Positions 1-13,400 of a stretch of DNA of 64,000 bases are shown here, piece after piece. The DNA lies in the NCBI RefSeq assembly GCF_016545825.1, contig NC_052622.1, positions 41,563,263-41,627,262 of the forward strand, given 5' to 3'. Below the pieces are notes generated by a model. That model saw nothing but the letters and a program-made list of their open reading frames with translations, ran no database searches and was not told the DNA's origin. The DNA comes from Eucalyptus grandis. Its lineage: Eukaryota; Streptophyta; Magnoliopsida; Myrtales; Myrtaceae. The position numbers and the translations under genes were made by a program. Within the stretch, counting starts at the first letter, position 1; each line of letters opens with the position of its first letter.

Positions 1-1945
1 AATGGTTAGGATGACGTCGTACTATATCTTTACTTCTATTTTTCCTTTAATCCAACCGAAACACATATACTTCCTGTTGTAGTTCATCATGAATCGGGTT
101 TATCACAGTCATTAACTAGGTTCATTTCATGTAGGCCTTAAGAAACTAAATCGTCGCGATCTCAACTTACCCACAAACCATGGTTCGGGCAAGTCTTTTT
201 CTTGAACCAAACTCCAAAAGCGAGAGAATTGAGACAGCATTAGTGTGATTTCTTTTCCTCCCAACATGAGATTGGTGATTTTTCCCTAGTGTCTCTCTCA
301 GTAGAAGAGGAAATTTCTATATAAGATATCTCTCACAATTAAGTACGCATAGTGTACAAAAGCTATCTCAAGTTAGATCAACCTTATCTAGTTCAAAATT
401 TCAAAATCAAGATAATGCATATTTGTGTGCATTGTAATATCCAAAATCAAGACATCATGCTATAAATCTCTACACGTGTCGTATGCATTTTAATAGGATA
501 TTAGACAAAATGCTGGCACATTTAAATAATAGGCATTGATTTGGAATTTCCTATGTGACGAAAATCAATTTGGGACAAATATATATCGCGAGGGAATTGA
601 TTTAGAATTTTTAATGATATTAATGATTTTATTATATCAGAGGTGATTCAATCAAGGCCGAATCGAAAGGTCATCCAAAGCTATTCTATCGGAAAGAGAA
701 CATGGAGCTGGGTTTAGTCTATCATGTCATAAGGGCATCATTCTCTTACAATTTAAAACTGCTAGGTCACCCTCTCCAATGTGAACTTAGAAATTTGCAG
801 AACTCTAGCGTTCTCTTTGGAAAAAAAGAAAAAGAAAAAAGAAATCGATTTATATATGGTCAATTTAAATGATTTAGTACATCGCCTATCCGATAACTTA
901 TTTGGTAAATTAGATATTTATTTGATTATCTATAAATTGCCAAACGGTTTCAACAAATTACAATTTTTTTTTCCATATTTTTACCAGACGAAATTAGTAA
1001 TTGGTCTTAGATTTTACCGGCACTTGTATGAGCCACCCACCAAACTTTATTTGATCAATTTTCTCTAAATTGACCATCCGGTGCTTCTTGCGATTATCTA
1101 CATAAACACTAACTTTTTAAATAAAAATTCACATAAAATACAATATTCCTGCTCTCTCAATTTAAGATTCAACAAAGTTTTCCACCTCTCTCGGTTAAAA
1201 ATTCCGGGTTAATTCACGATAATAAGAAGAATTTAGGAAGCGAAATTACACACAATTGATGGCTTCTAACCTCTAGATTTCAGTTTATCCATATGTAGTT
1301 TCGGACATATCTTTTAGCTGTTCTTTAATTTTTCTCAAAATAAAGAAGAAGAAGAAGAAGAGGAAGATAACCGAACTTCTGGAATTTTACGGTTGAGGAA
1401 GTGTGGACTTAGGAAGGTTAGTTGGGTTGGGAACGGCGGTGCACTCGGCAGCCAAATTAATTAATGAATAAATAGATAAATTGCTTAAGTATTCACAAGT
1501 AGTCACGCCTATCTTAATATAAATAATTAGTACAAATATCTTTTTTTATTTTCTTTTAATATCCTGCGACTAATGTATTTCTCCACCAGAATGGTAGTTG
1601 GATCCCCCAACGACAAGAACGTGTGGCTGTGAAACTCTCGGACTTCTCGGGGTTCTCAATTGGGAAACATTCGGACTTAGTCCTTGCAAGTTGAGGAGAG
1701 ACAAAGGAGATTATTGACTTTCAGCATTGGAATTTGTAACCCTAATTAGGCCCATCTGTTTCACAGAAAGTAAATAGAGTGAATATACAATTTTCTAAAA
1801 ATGATTAATTATATCACTTGAAATAAATAATTAATGCAAAACATTTTTATAATCGATAACAATTTATGTTAAAACGTTATATTTTTTAGTTGTTCATTTT
1901 TATAAGCTTTTTAGGGAAACGTTTTCTAAATTTTTCATTTTCCAC
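1..1945. other. AT-rich intergenic sequence, no gene recognised
   Basis: No ORF with a recognisable family and no convincing exon was seen on either strand. A short GAA-rich simple repeat lies at about 1341-1362. The only open frame of note (781-1068) starts at GTG, is low-complexity lysine-rich, and resembles no family known to me. Confidence 0.5.
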
Positions 1946-1946
1946 A

Positions 1947-3007
1947 GTACAAACGTGTCCTTAATATTAAATGACATTGCCAATTGTTTTTGGAAATAGC
2001 AAGTGTTGAAATAAGTTTTCCGTTTTTTCCAACTGTTTCGGTTACTAGGAACAAATTTTTTTGTTTCTGAGAACTAAAAAAACGCATTTCCAAGTGCGTT
2101 TTTATTCCAAAATGTATTATTTTGTTCCAAACTTTCAACAAAACGAAAAATTTCCCTGTTTCTTGTTTTTGGAACATTTTCCAAAACATTTTCTTTTTTT
2201 CTCTATTTTTCTTCTTCTTTTTTTTTCTTTTTCTTTGGTCGGGAGGGCCGGCGACCTCGCCGGAGCGTCGCCGGCCCCCGGCGAGGCCGAGCTCGCCCAG
2301 CGGCCGGGGAGCGGCTGCAAACGGCGGCGGGCTCCAAAAGGGCAGCGGCGGAGTCGGGGTTGGGTCGCGGGTCGCTGGGCGGCGGCGGCGGCTGCGTTGC
2401 GGGGCTCGGCCGTATCTCGAGCGGCGGACGTAAAAATAATTTATAATTAAAAATTTTGAATTTATTATTATTATATATTTTCCTTTCTTTCTTTTTCGAT
2501 TTCTTTTTCTTTTTTCTTTTGGGTTCGGCGGAGGCTTCGGGTTTCTTTCTTTCGCGAGTAAACATAAACCCAAACTGGGGACGCTCCTTCGACATCGTCC
2601 TGCGGGTCCAGCGTCGCCCCCTCCCTTTGGCTCACCGACGAACGGCCGGTACGGTCGGCAACCCTCGAGCCCGGTCCTGCGCTGGAGGGAGACGACGGTG
2701 TGGCTTCACCGTCGGCTCCTCTTCCTCTTTGTCAGCATCTTCACGGTCTTTCAATCATTTTTTAAATACAATCCAAAAGAAGAAAAAGGAAAATAAAAAA
2801 AGGAAAAATAAATAAGAAAATAAGAAAAATAAAAAAAAATAGAAAAAATAAAATAAAAATATTAAAAATTAAAAGAAAAAAAAAAAATTATACAAATTTT
2901 CCAAAAATATTTCTGTTTATTTTTTTCGTGAAACAAACACACCCTTAGTGTTAAATGACATTGGCAATTGTTTTTTTGGAAATAGCAAGTGTTGTTGAAA
3001 TAAGTTA
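1947..3007. repeat. GC-rich-core transposon-like element bracketed by a ~70-bp direct repeat
   Basis: A segment of about 70 bp at 1947-2018 (key words 'aaatgacattg' and 'ggaaatagcaagtgtt') recurs at 2934-3007. Between them lies a unit with AT-rich arms rich in 'ggaacaaa'/'gaaaca' words and a sharply GC-rich core at about 2228-2430. Its right end ('acaaacacaccctta') matches the right end of the TIR element at 36459-37157, so this is probably a relative of that family. The ORFs across the core, open on both strands, are a by-product of GC content and are not called as genes. Confidence 0.5.
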
Positions 3008-3489
3008 GTTGACGAAAACAGATGAGGGAGAATACTGATAACAATTTGTTCGATGACGCCTATATACCTCTATTTTTCGTAGATACTATGTATATATCTC
3101 TAAGTAAAACCCAACATTGAAAAGCCAAATCGCCCCCTCATTGCAAGCTCATTATAATCATTTGGCTTAGAGTTTGCGTTGTTTAGGATTTAGCTGGAAT
3201 TAAATAGTTTGAGTGCATATGAGAATTTAGGATTTCATAATAGATATTTTTGGAAACAAAATGACATTTATGCGAATAAGGACATAAGATAGGAATTATT
3301 GATGCAGAGGTGCAACGTTGTCTAACATTTAAACACAAATAGAGAGTTTTTTTCTTTTGCACTATCATTTATCATGAGTAATTTATTTACATATTTTCAT
3401 TTTTATTACGAAAAAAGTCACAAGAAACATTAAGCTATGCCAACACATTTACCCTAAACTTTTTTGTATGACAATGCGATACATTTATT

Positions 3490-3890
3490 CCAAACTTTTC
3501 TTTTTTTTTGTAATACAAAAAAAATCTCAAACTTATACTTAACTCGTTTATCCCAAACTTATTCTCATGTGACATAATTACTCTCCATTAAAATTCCATT
3601 AACGAGCATCGCTAAAAACCTTATATGGTTGCCTACATGAATGGTTGAAAGTAAGTAATATTGACTTGTTAATATGTCAATTTATTGTACCTTGTTCTTT
3701 TCTCGTTTTCTTTTCCTTTTTAAATCCTCCTTCATTTTCGATGGTGACGAAAAGGCCAGTGGTTATAAAGGCAGCAATGAAGATGGAGGAAGGGAAAAAT
3801 GAAAAATGAAAAAAAAAAAAATCTTGACATATGATAAATGTGCAGCGCAAGTCTAAATTTGGGATTTTTTATGTAATAAAAAATAAATTT
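3490..3890. mobile_element. Probable MITE (imperfect terminal inverted repeats)
   Basis: The left arm (about 3500-3552: T-run, 'gtaatacaaaaaaaatctcaa', 'tttatcc') is an imperfect reverse complement of the right arm at about 3833-3893 ('gataaatgtgcagcgcaagtct', 'gggattttttatgtaat'). The interior has no coding potential. This fits a small non-autonomous DNA element of about 0.4 kb. The superfamily is not assigned because no clear target-site duplication was found. Confidence 0.4.
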
Positions 3891-3899
3891 CGTACAAAT

Positions 3900-5235
3900 T
3901 TTTCACATGAATAACAGTTTGCACACGAATACAAGTTTGAGGCCTTTTTTAGTTTTATTAAAAATTTCATAATAAAGGATAAAATTCTTCACGAAAATAA
4001 AATCATTTTCAAGGTTTCATTTATTCAGTAATTTTAGTAAATTGATTTCCTACTTGCCAAAAGGAGAAAAGGAGAAGTTGTTTCTCCCCAAATGAACCTT
4101 ATTGTTTTAGTACATGGAAAACTAAATCCAAACAAGACGTAAATAATATCCCGAAAACAATTTTCCTTCAAATAGATGGACAACTAATATTTAAAAGACA
4201 GCGCTTAAGTCCTTTCATAACAGGATGCCGCTCATGGTAATTGGTATGACAAGGCCCCGTTCTTTTCCTTCTAAGGAAAATAATGATTTACGGATCGATC
4301 ATATCAAGCACTAGCGAAGGGCAAACGATGAATTGAAAGATTTTAGCTGGACATCTGTGGCTACTTACGAATACATACAGGGAACTTGAGCCTAACTCTG
4401 TATGTAAGAATCGACCAAGCTGCATGTAAGCCGCTAAGCATTGCTCTAATCTTGTTTCTATTGCTAGCCTTGTTCTTCTGTGGAATGAGCTTTAATTTGC
4501 ACATCACATTCTCATCAGAACAAACATCATTTCCATCGGCGTTCATTCCTTTGGCTAAGAGTGACGCATTCAATGCAATGAACAATGTTCGCATTAACGA
4601 AAATGCCCCGAAAAGATTGCAATACCAACCATTAGATCACTTTCACTTCGATATTCAATGTCAAATGACCGAAGCATGAAATTTTTCTAAGTGTCGAAAC
4701 CGATGACGTGAAGCTGCTGCAACAAGAAGCGAGTAAAAGAGAAGTTCTCTCGTCATGCACTGAATCGGAAGGGAACATTGTTGCGCAACAAACTCCTACT
4801 GGCTTAAATACAGACATAGTACAGTTCTAAATGCAAGACAACGCAATATAAATTGCATCTATGTTACTCCATCGATATGATCATCCTTGTTACACCTCCA
4901 AAAACACACACGTCAATAGTCTAATTTCCAAACCACCGCGACAGTATTTTGTGAAACTGTCATGGTTGGGCAACAGCGACTTGTTAAAAAAACAACAACC
5001 CTAACCCCCAGACATTCCCACGAGGGGACCTGAAAATGTGACATTATTGTGACTAACTAGGAAAGCAAAATGAGGCCGTAAATCTACAAACTCTGCAAAA
5101 GTGAAGGTCAATAAACATTTTAGTAAGTGTGTGGAGTAGGGGGGAAATTCTTTCAAGGACCTAATTCATCATGGACCGAGTCAATCACAACCATTGATCA
5201 AACAAAGTTCACATGGAACCAACCATGATCAATGG
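3900..5235. other. Intergenic sequence with short unrecognised ORFs
   Basis: Short overlapping frames on both strands at 4361-4817 belong to no family I recognise and show no splice structure. Nothing else was identified in this stretch. Confidence 0.4.
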
Positions 5236-5260
5236 TTCCGACTAACCCGGTTCACCGTGG

Positions 5261-5590
5261 ACTAGATCCTCGCAAGTATTTTGCAGTAGTGTAAGGCACC
5301 ATCTATCTTTGCACTGCTTGAACTCTTGCAGTAAAGAGCTGGTATTTGTGCCCATTGATTTATGCAGCTGTATTAACTTACTGCCTGGCCATACTAGGGC
5401 CAACCAGCTCGGCCAGCTGCAATGGACTAGATCCTCACAAGTATTTTGCAGTAGTGTAAGGCACCATCTATCTTTGCACTGCTCGAACTCTTGCAGTAAA
5501 GAGCTGGTATTTGTGCCCATTGATTTATGCAGCTGTATTAACTTACTGCCTGGCCATACTAGGGCCAACCAACTCGGCCAGCTGCAATGT
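5261..5590. repeat. 165-bp direct tandem duplication (two copies)
   Basis: Copy 1 at 5261-5425 and copy 2 at 5426-5590 are nearly identical, starting at 'actagatcct' and ending at 'cagctgcaatg'. The period is 165 bp, a multiple of three, so open frames run through both copies on both strands (for example 5242-5568 minus). The few differences suggest a recent duplication. No known protein is encoded. Confidence 0.85.
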
Positions 5591-6402
5591 CCCCCACTCC
5601 CTTAGCGGAGTATTCCCAGCACACTAAGCAGCTGCAACGTCTATTCTTCATCAAGCAAAGTACTATAATGGGAAAGTGGTTAGGGGTAGAGTATCGTTAG
5701 CATTGACATAGCCAAAAGAAGTGGAAACATGACAGGAAAAATGCCATAACTGACCTACAATCTCTTAATTCTGCTTTATCAATTAAAAGCATACCAAAGG
5801 ATAAAATAAAATGCACTGTCTAGAAATAATTATGTTACTTGCAACAATTATTACATCTGAGACTACAGATATATGAGAGAACATTCATCATCATCAAGAA
5901 CAATTGCTTATAGCAATGTTTAACAAAAGATGCAAAAATAAAGAGCAATGCATCTGACAACATGCATGCTATTGCTTTTTTATTTCTTCTTTTATAAAAC
6001 TAGACAACATGTTGCATGTCTTAATATACCGTTGTAATGAAAACAAACAAAAAATGAAAAGATTACATGGCTTTTGGCTATCTAAGGTACAACTTACCTT
6101 CATAGGTCCTTATCTAACCTCTCAAAGTCAATGAAAAAAAGCCTAAGAACTTGAGTTTCAGCCTCTAAGAACTTGAGTTTCAGCCTCTCTCTCTCTCTCG
6201 CAGAGAAAAGAAAAAAGGAGAAAGACCATCCCTACAAAATCCAGACCTAAAAAGGCATTTGAAAAAGTGAACAGGTGAAATTTTTAAGTTCCTTTATTCT
6301 AAAGAAACAAAAAGGGAAAAAGATCTCCCCACATAAAATTGCTCAACAGGCACAATGTCTGTGCAAAGAATGGTACTTAGAATATTTAAGTGTGCAACGC
6401 AC
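5591..6402. other. 3' flank of adenylate kinase gene
   Basis: Non-coding. It contains a 22-bp tandem repeat ('ctaagaacttgagtttcag' units at 6143 and 6165) followed by a CT microsatellite at about 6183-6199. It probably includes the 3'UTR of the minus-strand adenylate kinase gene nearest 6402. Confidence 0.4.
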
Positions 6403-8990
6403 TCACGCTGTGGCAGACTGTTTTTCCTCATAATCATCAAGATTAAGAGCTTCCAGCAACTTTGGCCATGATTCTGGAATCCCGCCTGGCAGGTCAAACT
6501 CCAGAAGCTTTCCTTGCCTCCGGTAGAAATCTTCTACAGGTTGACTCTGCACTCAACCAATTACGTGAGTTAGTTACTCATGGACCACAACCGGATGAAA
6601 ACTACTCTAGAAAGGGCGTCCAAAAACTAAAACTTGTCCCAACAAATGCGAAAAATAAAAGACTCTTGTACAAACAAATAGATAATTTGTGAAAACTGAA
6701 ACAAACAATTAAAATCAAAAGCACTTTACCATTTATCCACTACCCATAAGCTTTTCAAGCAAGTTCATAAGAGAGGAAAAAATAGATAATCCAACAAGAA
6801 AAAAGAAAACTCCAAATGCCCAATGACACGGATCTCAGCTGTTAATACAGACTTTTTCTGATTTTTTCTTTGTGGTGGAGATATCCATGAAAAGAGCTAA
6901 AAAATGAGATATCAGACAGTAAGTCCCTAAAGCTTCACCACGTTCAGATTCTGTGTAAGAAGAATGAAGAAAAAGCAATAATAGATACCTTTTCATAATA
7001 GATCCTAAGCCGTTCTTTCACTACTTCTTCAGTATCGTCAGCCCGAGTAATGAGCTTTGTCATGCAATGTGGAGGCGGTGGAAGAGGATCCATACTAATT
7101 CCAGGTTTCCCATTCTCACCCTTGACATTAATGCTGGCCACATTAAAATTCTTGCCACACTGACTGCATATTCTTCTTCCAAGACATTTCTCCAGTAAGA
7201 CATCTTCACGGAGTTTCAAGTTGACCACCAAGTCAATGTCCATCACCCCTTCCAGAATTTCCTGCAACAAAACAGAAAAATGAGTAAATAATGATTTACT
7301 ACCAAAACCAAAATAGACAGACATCAGAACTTATGATTACTCTTCAATCACCCTCATTTTGGATATTTTGATAAAGGGCTATGCAAATTAACCACAAGAT
7401 ACAGTCAACACATCATATACACGCTCCAAAGAATCTATTTAAATAATATCGGAAATACAAGCTGACCAACTGTAAATCTCGCATTGCAAGTTCTGCAGAA
7501 AATGCGAAATCAAGTCAAAGAACAATGAAGGGCAGTAAAACATTTTCTTTTCGTTTTTCTTCCAGGACCATGGAGGTTACCGCTTGCTTTGTCGTGCGTG
7601 GGAACCCATCAAGAATAAATCCTGATTCACCTTTAGCTTCTCCAGCCTCAAGCCTCTTGGACAATAAGCTTATGATTATTTCATCAGATACCAATTTACC
7701 TTGATTCACGATCTCCTTGAGCTGCAAGAATAGTAAAGGAAGTGAGTTGTCTGTAGAGGAGCGTTAGAGATAGACGATAAGATATCAATTATCTACAAGT
7801 ACATTATTTTCTCTACATAGACCAACATATCACAGCTACCCAAGCTAATTAAACCCAGTAGATGAACCACAAGAGCAACATTTCAATAGCGACCAACAAC
7901 TACTGATAGAGGAAAATGGAAACACAAGAACCTTTTTCTAATGGTCGTGCAAGAGCCAAAAAGAGAATTTTTTTTTTTTTTCCGAAAAAAAGCAAAAATC
8001 TCACAAATTGCAGGCATTTCCTGCATGAAAAAGAGAAAGGAGGTGCTCAGAATGAGCATGAATGGAAGACTTTTTCGTCCTCAGGTTAAGTTCAGATTAA
8101 CGAGATAGATAATCCCATCATCACTGCACCTCTCAAAAACTGAATTAATACCTGATATGTAACGATACAAAATCTCACAATACGATTTGACATGACCAAT
8201 TGAAAGAATAAAAAAAAGAAGCATCGATTTTACCAAGCACTTCCAACTCCCTTACCCATTCATAATCCTATCTTCTTCCTAAGTCGGCGTTGGCCAAGAT
8301 TTACATTATATCCACATTTATCCAGCAAAACAGTAATAGGGCGCGCCTTCACTTCGAGAGCAATAGCTATACCCTAACGGACATAGCTTCAATGCTAAAA
8401 CTAGCAGAACGTGTAAAATATGCTGAAAGAAAAAAAGTCAAAATTTTTCCACAAGAACAGACCAGAAAAAGAATGCCACCAGAGCATATTCTCGAAAAAT
8501 CACGCTACACACAGAAAAATCAAATGAAAAGGAAGTTCATAATACTAGACCCAATCGGCCACTGCAGCTCGGATCACCAAACAACTCCAATTCAATTACT
8601 ACGAAAAAGGGATGCCAGGACGAAACTCTCAGCAGAAGCTCAGAGAGAGAGAGAGAGGACCTGAAGAGAGAGAGGGCCGGAGGAGGAGAGCTCCTCGCGG
8701 ACGAGATCGCCGGTGGCGATGTGGGGGACGCCGAGGAGGACGGAGAGGCGGCTGGCGTAGGTGCCCTTGCCGACGCCGGGGCAGCCGAGGAACACCCACT
8801 GCACGTTCCTGTGCTCGGCATCCTTGCGGCCGGCCGAACCAGAGCTCGCCGAGAAGGCGAACAACGGAGCGGAGGAAGAGGTAGGCGTGGCTTGGGATGC
8901 GGAAGCCGAGGCGAAGCATCGGGCGGCGACGCGGGAGGCGGCGGCGGAGAGGGCGGACGGCCGCGAGGAGAGGCGGATCAAGGCCGCCAT
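6403..8990 (-). CDS. Adenylate kinase, organelle-targeted long form
   Basis: The protein interconverts ATP + AMP and 2 ADP. There are four coding exons on the minus strand: 8661-8990, 7581-7721, 6989-7261 and 6403-6546 (stop TGA at 6403-6405). All junctions are phase 0 with GT-AG sites and give 295 aa, close to the roughly 284-aa Arabidopsis homologue At2g37250. The first ~60 residues are rich in Ala, Ser and Arg, like a plastid or mitochondrial transit peptide. The P-loop GCPGVGKGT is at about 69-77, the AMP-binding TGDLVR at about 93-98, the DGFPRT motif at about 148-153, and the LID zinc-knuckle start CSQC at about 189-192. ATG at 8990 is chosen because it opens the transit peptide. The exon 1 donor abuts a GA/CT microsatellite. 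The gene is divergent from the AAED1-like gene at 10417. The family call is firm; the compartment is inferred. Confidence 0.95.
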
Positions 8991-9003
8991 CGGAGGCGGC
9001 GCT

Positions 9004-9039
<36 letters not shown>

Positions 9040-9040
9040 T
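8641..9040. repeat. GA/CT microsatellites at both ends of adenylate kinase exon 1
   Basis: A GA tract at about 8642-8658 lies immediately inside intron 1, next to the splice donor. A second at about 9005-9039 lies just upstream of the start codon, in the presumed 5'UTR. GA/CT tracts are common near plant transcription starts. They are length-variable and could affect donor choice or promoter strength. Confidence 0.75.
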
Positions 9041-10416
9041 GCAGAGTGCAGAGGAGGAGACAGGAAGCTTTGTATTTGGGGAAAAAGGAAGAGGAGAAGG
9101 AGAACCCTAGCAGTGAAGAAAGAGATGGCGTTGTCTTGCGGTCCGTCTCCTGGGCCCCACTCCCCTCCCCTCCAAATTTTGCCCAGAAATGAGAAGAATG
9201 TATCGTATTAAAGATGGGTTGTAATTGACTATTAAAACCTAATTGATTCGATTAAATCAAATAAGAAAATATAAATGTTTTAATTGATTCGATTACATTG
9301 TAATATAGTCATGCCTATGCCACCGTGATGAAGTTGGGTAGTAAGTAAAATAGAGTGAATAAGAGGGGACAGGAAGAGAAAGAATCGAGAGGAATTGGAA
9401 GAATTACGGTTATCAAGAAAAATGCAATTTTTTAAAATGATTGAGAGTCGAAATGGTCTCTTGGGAGGCATGACGAGCATGCTCTCGAGAAATTCTTGTG
9501 AGTCGATAGCTTCGTGCACTTCAAATTGGTTTCAAACAAGAGATTTTTTCTTCTTCGATAATTTTTTAATTTCAATCTTTCTTCAAATCGAAAGAATGAA
9601 AGTATATATTTCATTAAGATTGGGTGAGTCTTCAGTGACCGGCCTTTCTCTTGTTGTCGAGTGCCTGTAGTTGCACTTATTTCTTTATGCATCTTTCCCC
9701 ATGCTTTTTGTTGGTCGACAATCAAAAAAAGTTATCTTTCTCAATTCGATTTCTATGCTTGTGTGAGACTTTCTTCCCTTTGTTTGATCTCCTAAGGTAA
9801 GTTCGGTGGCTCCATAGCACTTTCATAAAAGGGATGACATAGCCTTACTAAGGCAACAAAGAAAAGGGAAAATGGTAACAGGATGTTTGTTCTCGTGACC
9901 GTGTGGGGGTAAGAAGCTGCTGTTCTTGGTCTTCAAACGAGAGAAGAGCCGATGGAATCTCTTTCCTAGCGAGGGTATGCATGGTAGGGAGTTATTGAGG
10001 CTGCTAGCCGTCCTATGGCTTCATTTGCTTAGTATCGTGTCATATTTCGTATCGTGTCATCATGTGTAGCACGGCTATAAACACGGAGCTACATCGGCTA
10101 TGAGCGGTCCAAAATCAAACATCAAATTTATCTAAGTACATCGTTAGTCTATCCGCGCTCTTCCGTTAGTAGCTTGGCTAACAGTCATATCGCACGTGGT
10201 GCCGACATATAGTGCGAAACAGTTGCTGACCCCAAGCAGAAAACGTTCGAGGCTCGTCGCTGGGACACGTGGACGGCCCACGCCCCCGCAGAATACCGTC
10301 AACGCCCGTTTGGCCCCGCCGCCGTCTGGAAGCGTCCGGCCGGCCTCCCTCTTCAGTCCTCTCCCCGCGCATCCACCGGCCAGCCTCTGGCCTTTTCAAC
10401 TTCACCGGAGCCATCC
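9041..10416. promoter_or_regulatory. Divergent intergenic region between adenylate kinase and AAED1-like genes
   Basis: About 1.4 kb separates the two start codons (8990 minus, 10417 plus). It must hold both promoters. No unambiguous TATA box was located. A repeated word 'aattgattcgatta' occurs at about 9240-9295. Short ORFs here look spurious. Confidence 0.5.
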
Positions 10417-13400
10417 ATGGCGGCTTCCGTCTGCGGCGCGGCGACGCTCCTCTGCGACCCTCTCCGACACGGCCGAACCGCCGACCGGACTCCCGTTCTT
10501 TCGTTCCCTCGGCGGTCCGAGAATCGCCGCTCCGTCCGGGCCGGCCGCGATCTCCAGAGCTCGAGGGAACGTCTCGGGCTGTCGTGGCGGAGGAGCCGCG
10601 TCGCCGTCTCCGCCGTTTCTGGCCCTGCCGGTGAGTTTTCAAAGCGATTTTCGGTTTACCTTTCACCTTTTTTTTTTTACTGGATGAAACTGTTCTCCGG
10701 CGTGTGCTCTGTTGTTGGCTACAGGCGCGGAATCGTCGGCGGTTGGTGGAGATACGGTAGATTCATTGGATGATGTAAAGGTGTTTGATTTGAGCGGTAA
10801 CGCCGTTCCGATATCTGATCTGTGGAAAGACAGGAAGGCGGTGATCGCATTCGCTCGCCATTTCGGGTGATTTCATCTTCTTCCCGTTCCCTTTCTGGAT
10901 GAATTGGGTTCTCATTCGTCTGTAGAACAGATTGTGCCCCTCTGGCTTGTGCCTGGGGATTCGGTATTAAGCTCTCTAATGAAAGTTTCATTGCATGCCC
11001 TGATTTGGCATTTGCTAACAGGTGCGTGCTCTGCCGGAAACGCGCCGATTATCTAGCCGCTAAGAAGGTGACGTGTATTCTAATTCCTGTACTAATTGCA
11101 TGAAGCTTATAGGCAAAGAAACCGAAAAAGTAGAAAAGAAAACTTTGAGCATTGACTGAAAATTACTGTTAGCTGATGGATTTGCGTGTCCTTTCCACTG
11201 CCTGAACCTGTAGATACCTGAGGGATAAATGAATTAGAAAGACTTTACTCTCAAACAAAGTTAATATTAATGTGAACACACATTTCTTTCCTCTTTTCCG
11301 ACCTTGGCATTTATTTCTATATCCAGTCTCTATCTTTTAAGTAGATTACCTGATTTGTTTGAAGTGTGGATGGGATATCTGCAAGGGAAACCTGATGTAA
11401 CTTCTCTATGGAGAGAAGATGCTGATCGATCAATTCAACTATGATAGCTCATGTATTCTTGCACATGACTCCCCCCTTAATTGCTAATGTTGGAGAGACA
11501 CAATCCAATTTGTCCTCATCATTGTGATGAAATTGCCTCTTATGATTGTTTGTTTGTCAGTAAGACCATTCTGATGTGCTAACAGGATATAATGGATGCA
11601 TCTGGCGTGGCACTTGTGCTGATTGGACCAGGAAAAGTTGAGCAGGTACTTCTGGAAAAGGAATTGGTTAGGTTGTGCTGGTATTGCATGTCTGAGTTGT
11701 AATTATGCTCAGTCAAGTGACTGTCAATAATGCATCCGGTGATTATGCCTAGTTCTCTCTTTCAGCTTTTGAATATCTTCTGCAAATCTGTTTTTCATGC
11801 TATCTGTCTGGACAATGGTGCGGCTAAACGCCTCAGGGCTTATGGAGTTAAAACTGTTCTTCTACACAGGATGCCAATGCCAGTGCAATCTTTCTTCATT
11901 TGATTACAAAAATTGGAAAATGCACTTCATTTTAATCTTTGATTCGAAACTATCAATATTTTTAATTTTCTGTTCTTTAAACTGGTGGGCTCCTGCTGCA
12001 ACTTACTTTCAATGATGATTCCTTGTTTCCTTATGCTAGACTTTTAGTTGATCACTGGCTTAATGTACTGCAGGCAAAGGCTTTCTCTGAGCAAACAAAA
12101 TTTCAAGGAGGTGAGATCCGACTAGAGTATTTTATATTGTGCCTGCATTTGTCAGCAGCAGCCTGTGTCAATGGTTTAGATAAATGTGCATGCAAGATAA
12201 TGGAAAAATATTGTGTATGATAAATGAATGAATGAAGTGGTTTTAGCAAAAATGAAAGTGTAGCAGAATTTGGTGAAAAAAAAAATGAAATTGGGAAGAG
12301 ATTGTTGAAAAATGAGGGTTCGCATTTAATTTTCTTGTGAATTTTGAAGATATTTTAAAACATTGCGGTTATTGTTAGAGGAAGTAATGCAAGAAAATCA
12401 TCATTCATTGTAAATTGTAGAAGTGGCAATATATGCTGCTAGTACTAGTGTGATGAGGTGTAGTGCCACAAAAGTGCGTTATTTCTTTGAGAATTTAAAA
12501 GGGCAACGTGCATGAGTATTCATTTTCTGCGAGGTGAGGTATGAGTATACTCTCTGGTTCTCAGAAAATGGTCAAAATGCCATTGAAATGCTACAGAAGT
12601 TTAATGCATAGTGTAGGGTAAACTTTGTCACAGAAAGAAGAAGAAGAAGAAGAACCGTGTTGGAATGGAGAATCATCATTAGTAGAAATCCTAGGGAATA
12701 ATATGGTGAAGGGCATTCTTGAGTTGTAATATTCGAAGTGCTTAATAATGCAGAATAAGGTAAAGAGCATTTGAAAGTACATGAAAGACTACCTTTGGTA
12801 ATCATTTTTGCTCTGACAGTCTGCAAAAAGAGACGATTTCCTGTTGGAAGGTTTTATCAATAATATGCATCAGTAATTTTTCCTGAGATGTTCTCTTGTT
12901 GGACATCCTTTCGGTTTGTTATCTTTGGCTTCATGCAGCTAGACACTATGCCTATCTTCGGTTCATCTTATAAGGTAAGAACTTTTGTTTTCTTCAGAAG
13001 TGTATGCAGACCCTAATCATTCATCATACGAGGCATTAAGATTTGTCTCCGGGGTCACAACAACCTTTACTCCTGGGGTATGTACAGGATTGTATTTATT
13101 TATCTGATTTCCTGATTTGCTTTCACTCCTTCATTTTCATGCATCTGTGATGCAACTGCACTTGCATGTGTTAATAGAATTGAATGGATCTAATTGCTTG
13201 TACATAACACTAGGCTGGTCTCAAGATAATCCAGTCATACATGGAAGGTTATCGACAAGACTGGAAGCTTTCTTCCGAAAAGGATACTGTGTCTAGAGGA
13301 GGCTGGTATGTTGGATAAACAGTTTTACATTATCATTTGATCTCTTAGATGTTAATGCTCACAGGATCTCCCAATTTGGCACCTCAATATAAATTGTTGT

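Noticed and set aside
2061..2595. Six overlapping ORFs across the GC-rich core
   Set aside because: Open in several frames on both strands because of composition. The segment is a transposon-like core.
8537..9211. Several plus- and minus-strand ORFs around adenylate kinase exon 1
   Set aside because: Alternative frames of the GC- and GA-rich first exon and leader. Only the frame with the P-loop is real.
10178..10666. ORFs on both strands at the AAED1-like first exon
   Set aside because: Compositional open frames; the spliced frame from 10417 encodes the conserved protein.
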